Of a stretch of DNA of 64,000 nt, positions 22,632 to 33,508 are shown in pieces. The stretch covers positions 490,720-554,719 of the forward strand of contig NW_006763293.1 in the NCBI RefSeq assembly GCF_000218685.1, in the 5' to 3' direction. Position numbers and translations under genes: made by a program. The notes under the pieces were generated by a model. The model searched no databases. It was not told the DNA's origin and was given only the letters and a program-made list of their open reading frames with translations. Every line of letters starts with the position of its first letter. Position 1 is the first letter of the stretch. Source of the DNA: Serpula lacrymans var. lacrymans S7.9. Taxonomy: Eukaryota; Basidiomycota; Agaricomycetes; Boletales; Serpulaceae.

Positions 22632-25594
22632 ATGCCCAGAGAAAACAGGAAAAGGGGAAAGAAACATAAAAAACAAGCGGAAGAGCAAGATTATCCTGCT
22701 CAAAGTCAAAATGCGTCTCACCCAGTGGAAAACAAGGAGCCAGAGCAAAATGCAGGACCGTCTTGGATTGTGTCTGGATCAGCACAGGAAGAGATCAACC
22801 CAGAAGCACCATTCGGATATGTGGATGCTGATTTGAAGTCGTACTTCAAAACCGTAGATGCTCAGATTCGCAATTGGCAAGAAGATGAGTTTCATACCGA
22901 GGACAAGAATGAAGATATTGACCCAAATGAAGGTAGTTTATTTGAATCGCACTTCGCGGTCTATCTGAATCACTCTCACAGAAAGACGGCTTTTCTTCAT
23001 GGCTGCCCTTACGGAGATGTCGGGAAAGGAAAAACAACTCGCGACAGACTCTGATTGTTCAGTCATATTAGAAAGAATGGCGTACTCAATGGACGACTTC
23101 GTACGCAGAGTTTTCATCGACAGCTTGAGTGGCTCGTAGGTTCCATTTCCTTTATGTAAACTATAACTATATGTCATTTAATGCCATTCACCTTACGTCC
23201 CACAGCTACGAGAAACTCATTCAGCACCGTTTTGCTTCACACGTCTGTCAGACGCTCTTCACGGTGTCAGCAGATACGATAGCCAGAGAAGTGAGTATCT
23301 TCTATGGACCGAGGCTGCATACTGAAAGGACTAGTCCAGAGGTATTTATCCAGAAGCCCCTGCATCTGCAGAGAAGGGTGAATTACGCACTTTGACACAG
23401 CTGGTCCTTGATATATGCCAAGTGAGTGAAAACCTATAGCATAGAAGCAAGTTCCTAAAAAAATGTATTCAATCAGGAACTCAAGCCAAGTTTTTCATCC
23501 CTTATTATGGATCCCTTTGCTTCGCATGTTTTGCGCGCCCTTCTTCTTGTACTATCTCCATCCCTACTCCCAGCCGATTCGTCAACAACCAAAGCTCAAT
23601 CGAATTTACGATCTAAAAAGAGTGTTGCTTGGAAAGCGCGGCAAGGTGTCATGAAATCTGTCTTCACAGATGAGAAAGGAAAGAATAAAGTAATTACGGC
23701 GCAAAAGACACCAAAGGAGTTCTACAATGCTGCAGGAGACTTTGTACGCGCTGTGCGAGAGGGGTTGGGACCAAACGAGGTGCGAGCACTAGCAGCCAAC
23801 AAAGTCGCAAGCCCAGTTTTGCAGGCGAGTTTTGCCATTCATAGAATATCGATCAACAAACTTATCGAACACATAGTTAATGCTTGAGATAGAGGCAGAT
23901 CAAGGCGAATCTGCGGTACCAGACTCACTGATGGATCACGTTCTGGTCGGTATGATCACAGCCTACCGTAAGTTGACAAAGACTATCAACCTTCTTACCA
24001 CGTCTAGACCGTTCATTGATATTTTAGGAAACGATCCTCAGGCGTCACCAGAAGTCTCTGATTATCTTTCGACTCTTTTGCGCGACCCTACCTCTTCTCA
24101 CTTGCTGGAGACCCTGATAACACGCAGTATAGAGCCTGTATTTGCTATTCTCTGGTCCACATACTTTCAGGGGAAGTTGTCAAAGCTTGCTGTGCATCCT
24201 GTAGCGAACTTTGTTGTTGCTAAGGCTCTAGAACGGCTAAACGGTAGCCAGTTGAAAACAGCTCTAGATGAACTTGAAGGCACCTGGGAGAAAGTCATCA
24301 GTGAGACTCTTAACATACTAGTGTAATCCTTTATACTGACTACCAGCCAGAGTCATCAAGAGCTGGTGTTTTGCGTGCCGTTATCGAGAGGGCCATTACT
24401 CTTCGTGCTATTGAGGATGATGTAGTGAATGTGAGAACATGCTACTCACCAAGCGTGTCACAAATTATAACTTTAGTCTACTTAGGCTGTCTGCGCGGCG
24501 TTTGGTTTGACTGATCTTGAACAACGCAATCTAGTAGTACCTTGTGTATTGTACTTGATGCCACTTCAGGTACGTGAGAGCCTATACCTTATCATAGCAG
24601 CTTCAAGTATCCGATCTATTCATTTTAGGAATATCTTCCTTGGTCGGCTCAGAAAGAGCCTGCAGAACCCCAAAATAAAGCCAACAAGAACCCCAACAGT
24701 AAAGAACCCAACGTGCAAGGCGCTTTACTCCTACAGTCCCTGCTTCGACTTAGTGAGCCACAAAATCAGCTTGTAATAGACAGGTGATTTATATCGTCCT
24801 CTTCTTTGTCTCATCTTTCTGATCCACGTGTAGTATCAAGTCTCTTCCCATGGAAGAGTTGATGAAGATAGCACACCATGCTACGAGCTCCAGGATACTC
24901 GATGCCTTGTTCGAATCAACAACCGTACCTTTTAAATCGAAACGGAGCTTTGTTTTATCTCTGATTGGCCACTACCACACCTTGGTTGATGACCGCATAG
25001 GTAGTCGTGTAGGAGACCGATGTTGGGCATTTGCAGATCCTTATCTAAGGGTACGTCCATATCCTAGTATAATAATCTGCTTTACTTATTCATCCATTAC
25101 AGGAAAAGATCGCGCGTTCCCTTATTTCGTATGATCAGTTCCTGGCTGCTTCATACTATGGAAAATTCTTCGCTCGACACCTCAATCTATATCTGCTACA
25201 AAAACGACCGCAGGAATGGAAGGATTTACAGTCCCAAAGCAAGGCAGCGGCAGCTAAAGCTCCTCGGGTTTCAGCAGAAAGGCCATCTATCCATTCAGTG
25301 AAAGAGCTTTCTAACGTCTCAACCTCGGAAGATAAACCCAAAAAACGAAAGCGACCAGAACGTCCAGGAGATGATATTGATGCTGTCTTCTCTGTCTTTG
25401 GAAAGAAAATCAAAAGAGGCGCTTTGAAGGACAGCCCGGACTCTCTTCTAGTTGAAAGACCAACCGAAGCCGAAAATCCTGTCCCAAATAAACGCACGCA
25501 GTTGATAGACGATGATTTAAAGGCTATATTAGGAGCTATCCAAGCTGTTCCTAAAAGCGAAAAAAGTCACAAGAAAAAAGGACGAGTTCATTGA
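22632..25594 (+). CDS. NOP9: NOP9 pumilio-repeat nucleolar protein
   Basis: NOP9 is a PUF-like RNA-binding protein that binds pre-18S rRNA near the ITS1 site during 40S assembly. The start at 22632 gives [19 protein letters not shown]. The folded part opens with [19 protein letters not shown] and [20 protein letters not shown]. Repeats follow: [73 protein letters not shown] and [18 protein letters not shown]. Further repeats are [35 protein letters not shown] and [19 protein letters not shown] basic tail with [14 protein letters not shown] and [17 protein letters not shown] ends at 25594. The intron after TIARE is best placed at 44 nt (ending ACTAG), giving [19 protein letters not shown] in frame. 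Confidence 0.93.
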
Positions 25595-25873
25595 AAGCTC
25601 TCTTATTTTATTTCAATAGAGTGTGTATGGTATGCTTATATACTCTCTCTTTTCTTTTATCTTCATTTTTTGACAGTGTACACCTGAATAGTGTATAGTG
25701 TGGGTATGAGGTATATATCAGTGTTAGCTACTATGCTGGATATGTAATATGTTGACAAAATGGGTGACACAATACGCATTTTTCCCTCGCTCATTACGTT
25801 GTGTGAATACATAATTGTTAAAAGCGGACAAGTTAATCTGCGACAATATTGTCTGCATTGTATTCCTTCTGTC

Positions 25874-27177
25874 ATGCGTCCTTTAAGGTTTCTTGGTTGC
25901 TTGTGGGGTCTGCTTAGTGTCCAAGCACTGCGATTTAGCGAGGGTGGTGGAACTCTTCACACGCGACGGTTCTTCTTTGTTGGAGGTTCCTATGTCAAAC
26001 AAGGAAAATCTGAAGTCGTTCATGGCCAGATGTATGTTGAACGTCTTACTCCTGCAAAAGTGACCCAGGACTTCCCGATCCTTTTTATACATGGCTTGGG
26101 CATGACTGGAAGTAATCTCATTAACACCCCCGATGGTCGAGCAGGCTGGGCGGATTATTTTCTGGCTGAAGGTTACGAGGTAAGTTTATCTGAAGCGAAC
26201 TCTTCGGTCCTCCCCTATGCATACTTACGTCACATCACAGGTTTACCTTGTAGATCAACCAGGTCGGGGACGCTCTGCATGGAAGGAAGGTGTTGACGGT
26301 AATCAAATCACAGTTGGGGCGACGTGGATAGAATCGCACTTTACAGCGACTCGGAATTATGGTCTATGGCCTCAAGCATCACTACATACGCAGTGGCCAG
26401 GAAACGGAACTGTCGGAGACCCTATATTTGATGAATTTTACAAGTCAGTAATGCCTAGTCTCGTATCGTCCGTCGAGAGTTCTCTATTGGTGACGGCTGC
26501 TGGATCTAATCTTCTTGATATTATCGGAGTAAGTTTTGTCTTGATTGAATGCCTTTAATATGGACTAGACTGATGGATTCACTGTCAATGTTGGGCAGCC
26601 TGTTATCTTGATTACACATTCTCAATCTGGGCAATTTGGTTGGCCATTGGCGGATGCACGCCCATCGAAGGTCAAAGCGATTGTGGCTTTAGAGCCTTCT
26701 GGGCCTCCCTTTGATAATCCCAGTACCTTGTCCGTGTCGTCGCTTGTTCGGCCTTATGGTCTTACTGAGATCCCTATCGCGTTCGACCCTCCCATATCCT
26801 CTCCTGCGGACCTCAATTATCATGCTGTCAAGGTCACGTCAGACTACACCTGCTATCAACAAGTACCACCAGCGAGACAAATGGTAAATCTCGTTGACAT
26901 CCCCGTTTTGGTTGTCACAGCCGAAGCGAGTTACCATGCGGTCTACGATGATTGCACTGTGCAGTTTCTGGCTGAGGCGGGCGTAAATGTGAAGCACGTT
27001 CAACTCGAGGATGTGGGTATTCGAGGAAATGGGCACATGATCTTCATGGAGAAGAATTCTCTACAAATAGCCGAAGACGTTATCAATCGATGGTTGCAGC
27101 AGAGTCTCACCTCTTCTTGTCTCGCCTTCGACCTATGTTATGCCAGCTACTTCGAATTTTCCCAATCGTGCCTTTGA
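25874..27177 (+). CDS. secreted alpha/beta hydrolase
   Basis: The start at 25874 gives a signal-peptide-like MRPLRFLGCLWGLLSVQALR. An in-frame ATG at 25760 would put 38 residues before it and was not chosen. Fold markers are FFFVGGSYVKQGKSEVVHGQ, ILFIHGLGMTGSNLINTPDG (oxyanion region), GYEVYLVDQPGRGRSAW and, after an intron, PVILITHSQSGQFGWPLADA. The nucleophile Ser is therefore in HSQSG instead of the usual GxSxG. The acid is likely in the VVTAEASYHAVYDDC strand, and the His is in GIRGNGHMIFMEKNS. Similar secreted hydrolases occur in many ascomycetes, basidiomycetes and bacteria, with poorly known substrates. An esterase role is plausible but unproven. The stop at 27177 faces the GH79 stop 58 bases away. 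Confidence 0.8.
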
Positions 27178-27234
27178 TTGTCATATGATATACCGACAGT
27201 GAACAATACTGTATATTAATGTCCATGGAAATTT

Positions 27235-28989
27235 TTATCCCAAATATACAATCAACGCTTCAGACGCTGCAACAGACACATTGAAGGTGCCTCCACTGAC
27301 AGCCGCTTGCTCGAGAGACTGTGCTCCTACAAGTTGGCACGAACTGTCGAAAGTACCATCGCCTCCGATTGTCACGATGCCACCTTCACCGATGATGGCG
27401 GTCGCATTTTGGGCCGTCATCCGCTTAGTATTTACCAATGAGGTCGAGGAAGGTAAGCCACTGAAAGTAACTGATGTGTTTGTTCGCGTCCCGGTACCAT
27501 CGTAATAGTTGGAATTGTAAACCAACAAGCGTTGAGGTGCACCATTTGCAGAATAAACCGCATAAATTCCTATGGGGCCTGTTCCATCGTCAAGCATAGC
27601 GAGCTCTACTCCATCTGTACCAAGAAAATCGGAAACGAAAACCGCTCCATAGTATGGTGCGGCCACGGAATCATTTCCCCAGAAGCAATAGGGCTAATGA
27701 GGAGCATTAGCCAGCGAGTTAGATGAAGGGGCACTAACTTACGCAAGCTGCAATAGTTCCTTGGTGGAAATAAAGACGGTCGACATTGTTTAAAGCGCCT
27801 TGGAGAACATAGTCCATCACCCAAAGGCCTGCACCAAACATGGGACTTATTCCACCACCCCCGCAAGTAGCTATCGCAATGAAGTTGTTGGTACGACATG
27901 TTAACACGTGGAAGATATGTACTTACCAGAATTAGTCTCGCCGAGGAAATAGACCTTGCTGACATTGTGAGCAGCCGCGGCCTCGGACTTGTATTGTTCA
28001 GTATAAGATACAATATCGCTAGAACGTGACGTAACCTTAATGGTGCGGCTGGAGTCGAAGGTTTCGAGGACTTACGAATGGCTCATCAACTGCGTCAGGT
28101 TCGTACTTGCACCTCCGCATGCGGACTGGGGATATGAATGGCCGGAGAAGGTTTTCACATAAGTGACAGCCGACTCGAGCAACGGAATGATTCCAGCCGT
28201 GCTCCAAGTAGGATACTGGAGATAAACTGCCGCTTGGAACATATTCCCGATCTGTGGGAAGACATGAGTTCTGGAAGGACATAGGCGGGCAAAAATCACT
28301 CACAGATGGCGCGAAATCGGTGAACCAGAGTTTCTGGCTTTCTCCATCTGTTGTCGGCGTCCATGTGGTCCCTGAAGGTATGATCGGGGATGTGGAAGCC
28401 CAGACTATCACCCAGTTTAGATGAATTCATATAACATAGAGGAAATACAAACACTCTGGTTCATTTCCGAGCTCCATTGCCAATAGATTTGGCATAGTTC
28501 TTAGAGCTTGTTCGGCGCCCTCAAGGCTGTTAGTCTGGTTGTTGAGTTGGCGATTAAGGCCTACGGTGACTTCTCCTTTTAGTTGCGCTGCTAGGGAAAA
28601 GAATGCAGGTCCATAAGTGAGAGAAGCAGGGGCATCGACCGGACTGGCAACAGTATAATTGACGGGTTGCGTCAATGTTGGATCATAGGTTGCACGGTCT
28701 CTATATCGATGAATGAGACTGCTAATCCGCACAAGGCAGCGCTAACTTACTGAGTGGTACCCCCAATTCGGATAGCTGGCTGCGCTCCTCGTAGAGTAGC
28801 GATATTATCCAAACAATTGGTTGTAGCGGATAACCTGGTGTACTCAGGAAAGGCAAAAAATTCAAGAGAAAGGCTTAAAAGAGAAGGATTGACTGAAACA
28901 GCAGTCGACGGAGGGGAGGTTGGGATGCTGATAGCTGATCCCGTATGACCCCAAGAAACTACAGCTGCCAACCCAAGAAGTACATGCAT
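27235..28989 (-). CDS. GH79 beta-glucuronidase-like secreted glycoside hydrolase
   Basis: The product resembles fungal GH79 beta-glucuronidases, which cleave glucuronic acid or its 4-O-methyl form from proteoglycans such as arabinogalactan. The start at 28989 gives MHVLLGLAAVVSWGHTGSAI, a signal peptide. The catalytic barrel has SLLSLSLEFFAFPEYTRLSA, AQPAIRIGGTTQDRATYDP and NLLAMELGNEPE, where the Glu of NEP is the likely acid/base. The nucleophile Glu is likely in SKVYFLGETNSG (about 27940). A late exon has NNVDRLYFHQGTIAACAY. The last exon has the GH79 C-terminal beta-domain (FLGTDGVELAMLDDGTGPIG, QRLLVYNSNYYDGTGTRTN) and ends ALIVYLG. Several Asn-X-Ser/Thr sites fit secretion. A 13-residue upstream extension is possible. 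Confidence 0.85.
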
Positions 28990-29312
28990 ATTGGGGCCCG
29001 TACTTGCAATGCTGGGACAATATAACACGGCATTTTTGTATCCTTAGCGCGGGCCGCGCTCGTTCAATGAACCAAAGGCTGAACAAGGCCCATGACCTGA
29101 TATAAATGCAAGCACAGCGACGAGAAACTTACCAGTGTCACAAGCTCCATGGTCCTCATTTTAGAATCTATTGATTCGACAACTTCAAAGTCAGACAATC
29201 ACACGAGAAGCAGGGAGTAAGGATGAGATGTAAAGCGGGCCGCGGCGTGGAATTGCCCCTGAGAATTTCTGAGGGTATAATTCCAGTAGAAGCAAGTAAT
29301 ACGAGATCAAGA
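28990..29312. other. intergenic between GH79 and ENP1
   Basis: These 323 bases hold the GH79 promoter and the ENP1 transcript end. I see no gene. A GC-rich patch GCGGGCCGCGGCG lies near 29237. Confidence 0.4.
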
Positions 29313-31180
29313 TCATGACATATCGACGTCTTGAGGTACATCTGGTCGTGGCTCTCCCCTAGCCACTGAGTTCACCAACTCTCTCCGAACTTCTGGACCG
29401 ATCTGTGCATGAGGATTTACTCGTATTACATCCAAGAGAGCATCTTTTTGATCCGGAGTCAAATCAGGAGAATATCTGATAAAGCGTGTATCAGTAAACA
29501 GAATACCTATCAGGAAGTTAGCAGACCTCTGACAGAAAGCTAGGAGACTCTGATGCCATAAAACAGGTAGTTTCTCGGAGTCACCGCGGCCACGGGCTTT
29601 GTAAGTATTGGAGAGGCGGATAAAATGGAATACCAGGGAATCAACCACTTTGTATGGCAGCTGATACTTTTTGTCTATAAGTACACGAATGAATAAAGAA
29701 TTGGGTCCTGAAGATTTGTGTCAGAATGCCAAAAGAAAAAGACAAAGACAAAGCTACACCGCACCGGTATAGTCCATTTCGGCAATACGCATCAACGCTG
29801 CTGAAGAATGTAACACTGGAACCTTTTTTTTCGCTAAAATAGAAGCGATGATTGCAGCTTCCTTCAAGCTGCACCCACTCTGAAAATCATGAGCTGGCTC
29901 GTTCGGCATATACGAGTAGTAAAATGACACACATCTAACATTGGGAACACAATCCCTTTGAAAAAAGCACTAGGCTTATACAATGCGCGCTTTAAACACT
30001 CGTAATAGTGCACATTGAGTTTTTTGTTTTCATTGATGTCTTCCCGGATAGCATCCAGCAGTGACTTAAGCCCCTCACCAGTTGCGGATGCGNNNNNNNN
30101 NNNNNNNNNNNNNNNNNNNNNNNNNNNNNNNNNNNNNNNNNNNNNNNNNNNNNNNNNNNNNNNNNNNNNNNNNNNNNNNNNNNNNNNNNNNNCTTTCTCT
30201 CAATCTAGGCGGCTGCAGCTATATTTTAGACATGCTTGATATGAAGATTCGAGTTGCTGCCCGGCAAGCATGTGGTGTCCAGTTCTCAGGATGGGTCATA
30301 GCTAGCATTCGAGCCCATGCGGGCAATGATGGAATAACCTTGAATATTTTAGGTAGGGGCCCAGACTTATATTTTGAGAGGAAGAGTCCAACTCTGTTGC
30401 CCAAGTCAATCAAAGTGATGCAAAATGGAACGCTACCTACTTGGTGTATGCTTCAACAACTTTTGGATCAAGCCCCAAAGCAGGATCAGGTCTGTCCTTA
30501 TCTGTTAGACATAGTGAGTGAGCAAAGAACTCGAAGTTACCACTATTAATGACGAACCTTGATGTATCTTTTGGATTACAGCCGCACCACCCGATTCCCC
30601 ACTCTCGAGCTTGGCGAATATGATGTCTGCCAATGTTTTTCTTTCTCCGGCATTTGCTGGTAACATTGCATCCAATGCTTCCATGTCACCTGCGTCGATT
30701 TGCTACATATTGTCGTGGTGATCTGATCGGACCAATAGTGATCGCACTCACAAACATTTCTTCCGCGTCTTCGTTATCATCCATATCATTTTCAAAGTCT
30801 CCTTCGCTCTCGTCATCTTGATCGGCCAAGGGTCGTGTTCTTGGCTGCTTGAGTTTTTCATCTTCCTCCTCCTCGACTACTTCATCGTCTTCCGGCATTT
30901 CTAATTCTTCTTGCTGATCCTTTGCAAGCTCAAATATGCGTTTGGAAGTCTTTGGATCTAGGATGGTCTTGACGAGAAGATCAGTGTATGGAGAATTTAC
31001 TAATGCAGATCGCGAACATACCTCTCCATTTTCATCGTCATCTCCACTGCTTTTGCGAGATTTTTTGCGTTTTCCGGGCTGAGACAAGCGACCATATTTT
31101 GCTTGTAGTTCGTCCTCGCCGAGCTGGACGTACAAAGGATCGTGTCTTGCTTTACCTGCTGGCTTTTGAGTTCGAGGCAT
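29313..31180 (-). CDS. ENP1: ENP1/bystin, 40S pre-ribosome assembly factor (interrupted by N gap)
   Basis: ENP1 (bystin) binds pre-40S particles with LTV1 and is needed for 18S rRNA processing and export. The start at 31180 gives [20 protein letters not shown] and [20 protein letters not shown]. Next come [20 protein letters not shown], a strongly acidic segment and [12 protein letters not shown]. The helical core has [36 protein letters not shown] and then the gap. It resumes with [71 protein letters not shown] and [19 protein letters not shown]. It ends VPQDVDMS at 29313. About 15 residues, or an intron edge, are hidden by 100 Ns. The rest looks intact, so I treat it as a real gene with an assembly gap. 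Confidence 0.9.
30093..30192. other. assembly gap of exactly 100 N
   Basis: A run of 100 unknown bases lies inside ENP1. The round number suggests a scaffold gap of unknown true length. The flanking translations belong to the same protein in the expected order, so the scaffolding looks right. Confidence 0.98.
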
Positions 31181-31326
31181 GATTGATTACCGTGACTGCA
31201 AGCCTGAGATTTTCTGAGCCAGGTTCATCCCTATCTGAGAATATTGCGTTATGTAAGCGATATATGTTCGGCAATCTCCTTTTCGCCTCGCACTGAGCCG
31301 AGGATTGAGCCGAGTTGTTATCAAGG

Positions 31327-31332
31327 CACGTG
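31327..31332. promoter_or_regulatory. CACGTG box in the ENP1-UXS1 divergent promoter
   Basis: GGCACGTGCC is a 10-base palindrome (31325-31334) with a CACGTG core in the 264-base spacer between the two divergent starts. A bHLH site is likely by analogy with the KRR1, EAF and NOP58 promoters. Its role is inferred. Confidence 0.45.
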
Positions 31333-31444
31333 CCCAGTCTGTGATAACTTTCTGATCTTTGAAAGGTCTTTGAAGCGCTTTTCTGTCATAACATAGACCT
31401 GGATCCTAACGGCAAGAATCTAAGTATAGTCTCAATCTCCCAAG

Positions 31445-33195
31445 ATGGCATCACCGCCCTCGACTGAGTCCGTTAAAGCTGTGAGCATTTTTCATTCTCT
31501 TTGCATATCTAGGCTACAGCTCTGTTCATGGCAAACACGACAAAAAACTTGTTACCCGAATATCTCGTGAATACACAGCTCGTTCAACTATCGTCACCAC
31601 TGACTACTTTTTCTTTTTCTTCTTCAGATCCGGACTTTGGATAAGAATGGCGAGGAGATCAAATCCGTTGGTTTTCAGCGATTTGGTTTCGACAGTGAAG
31701 TTCCTATCGATATCCTGCGTTCCCTGTACCTCCGATCACATTATGTCGTGACGGCGTCAGAATCCCAAGTTTCCGAATTGGATGCAAAAGAAGAGGAAGA
31801 ACATGCAAGGTTTACACAAGGCCTCAATGCCTATCAATCAAAGTCCATCTATCATCCCAGCACACAGTCGATCTCTTATACCACGCTTTCTCGCTTTCCT
31901 CCGGTAAAACTTTTGCCTCCTTCTTCCCGCAAACGTATTCTGGTGACGGGAGGAGCTGGCTTTGTTGGATCTCATCTCGTTGATCGGCTCATGCTCCTCG
32001 GTCATGAAGTCACTGTGTTGGATAACTTTTTCACCGGTTCCAAAACCACGGTGAGCCACTGGATCGGGCATCCCAATTTTGAAATGGTTCGCCACGATGT
32101 GGTCGAACCTTTCATGATCGAATGTGATCGTAAGTTATTATCACCAACGTTGCAGATTCCTGCGGCCTCATCGCGGCTTATGCCATACCTTTCCTAGAAA
32201 TATATCACCTTGCTTGTCCGGCATCTCCTCCTCATTACCAGTTCAATGCGGTAAAGACTATCAAAACATCCTTTATGGGCACACTTAATATGCTGGGTCT
32301 CGCCAAGCGTACCAAAGCTAGATTCCTCATTAGTAGTACTTCCGGTACGGTCTCCAAAATTACATTCCCTGCCTTTGGCGATTGACCAAGTATACAGAGG
32401 TATACGGAGACCCCGAAGTTCACCCCCAGCATGAGGACTAGTAAGTGTGGTTGGTCGATTACTGCTCATTTAATTCAACCTTTTCAATCTTTAGTTGGGG
32501 TCACGTGAACCCTATTGGGCCTCGTGCTTGTTATGATGAAGGAAAACGCGTTGCAGAAACTCTGACATACGGCTTTCACCGGCAAGACGGTGTCGATGTG
32601 CGTGTTGCACGGATCTTCAACACTTACGGTGAGATCTGCATCATCATTGTGCCATTTTGGCTGTGCTCAATAACCCTTCTTTTTAGGTCCCCGAAGTGCG
32701 CCGTTACTTCGCCTGATCGTCCTACTCACACACTAACTAAAAACAATTATTTTAGTGAATCCACACGATGGGCGTGTCGTATCCAATTTTATCGTGCAGG
32801 CTCTCCGAGGCGAAGACATGACAGTGTACGGCGATGGGAAGCAGACACGTTCATTCCAGTATATTCACGACTTGGTCGATGGTCTCATTGCACTTATGAA
32901 CTCTTCTGAAACTCGCCCTGTCAATGTGGGTAACGGCGATGAATTCACAATCGGCGAGTTTGCAGAACTCGTCCGCGAGATTGTTGAAAAGGTCCAGGAA
33001 GAAGACGGTGTCAAATTGGAGAAGCGTGTACAGATCGTGTACAAGCCCATACCGACGGATGACCCTCAGAAAAGGCGACCTGATACCACGCGAGCCAAAG
33101 AATCTTTGGACTGGCAGCCGAAATGGACGGTGCGCATGGGCTTGGAAGAGATGGTTAGATATTACAAGGCAAAGATGGCGGAAGGCAGCATCTAG
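31445..33195 (+). CDS. UXS1: UXS1 UDP-glucuronate decarboxylase (UDP-xylose synthase)
   Basis: The enzyme converts UDP-glucuronate to UDP-xylose, the donor for glycan xylosylation. Exon 1 (start 31445) reads [12 protein letters not shown] and joins [20 protein letters not shown]. The Rossmann motif is [19 protein letters not shown], then [52 protein letters not shown] and [14 protein letters not shown] (catalytic YxxxK). It ends with [40 protein letters not shown] and [17 protein letters not shown]. All are typical of the extended SDR family. The turn NTYGPRMNPHDG needs a 9-nt exon at 32687-32695 between two normal introns. No N-terminal membrane anchor is visible in the called product, so it is probably cytosolic. 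The stop is at 33195. Confidence 0.93.
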
Positions 33196-33508
33196 ACGCC
33201 AAATTTGTAGATGTAGATAATGCTAATTTCAAAAAACAACTTGCTTGCGCCAACTTTATTATCATCAATAGGATGGATGTGTACATGTAAATAGTAGTAG
33301 TGTTCTAACAACTAAACAGATAAATGCGTTCCTAAAAGTGTATAACATAATCTCGTAAATGAGTCCGAAGTAGAGTACAGAGAACATGTCATGCCCAACC
33401 AAGACACGCCAACATCTACAACAGAAGGTATCGTAAGTACTTTTTCACAACCAGACATGGACCTGTGATCAACATTATAACACATGGTGGTGTATGTGCA
33501 GCTGGGTA
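33196..33508. other. convergent 3' intergenic between UXS1 and a hydrolase gene
   Basis: These 313 bases separate two stop codons on opposite strands. The sequence is AT-rich with no supported gene. Confidence 0.45.
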
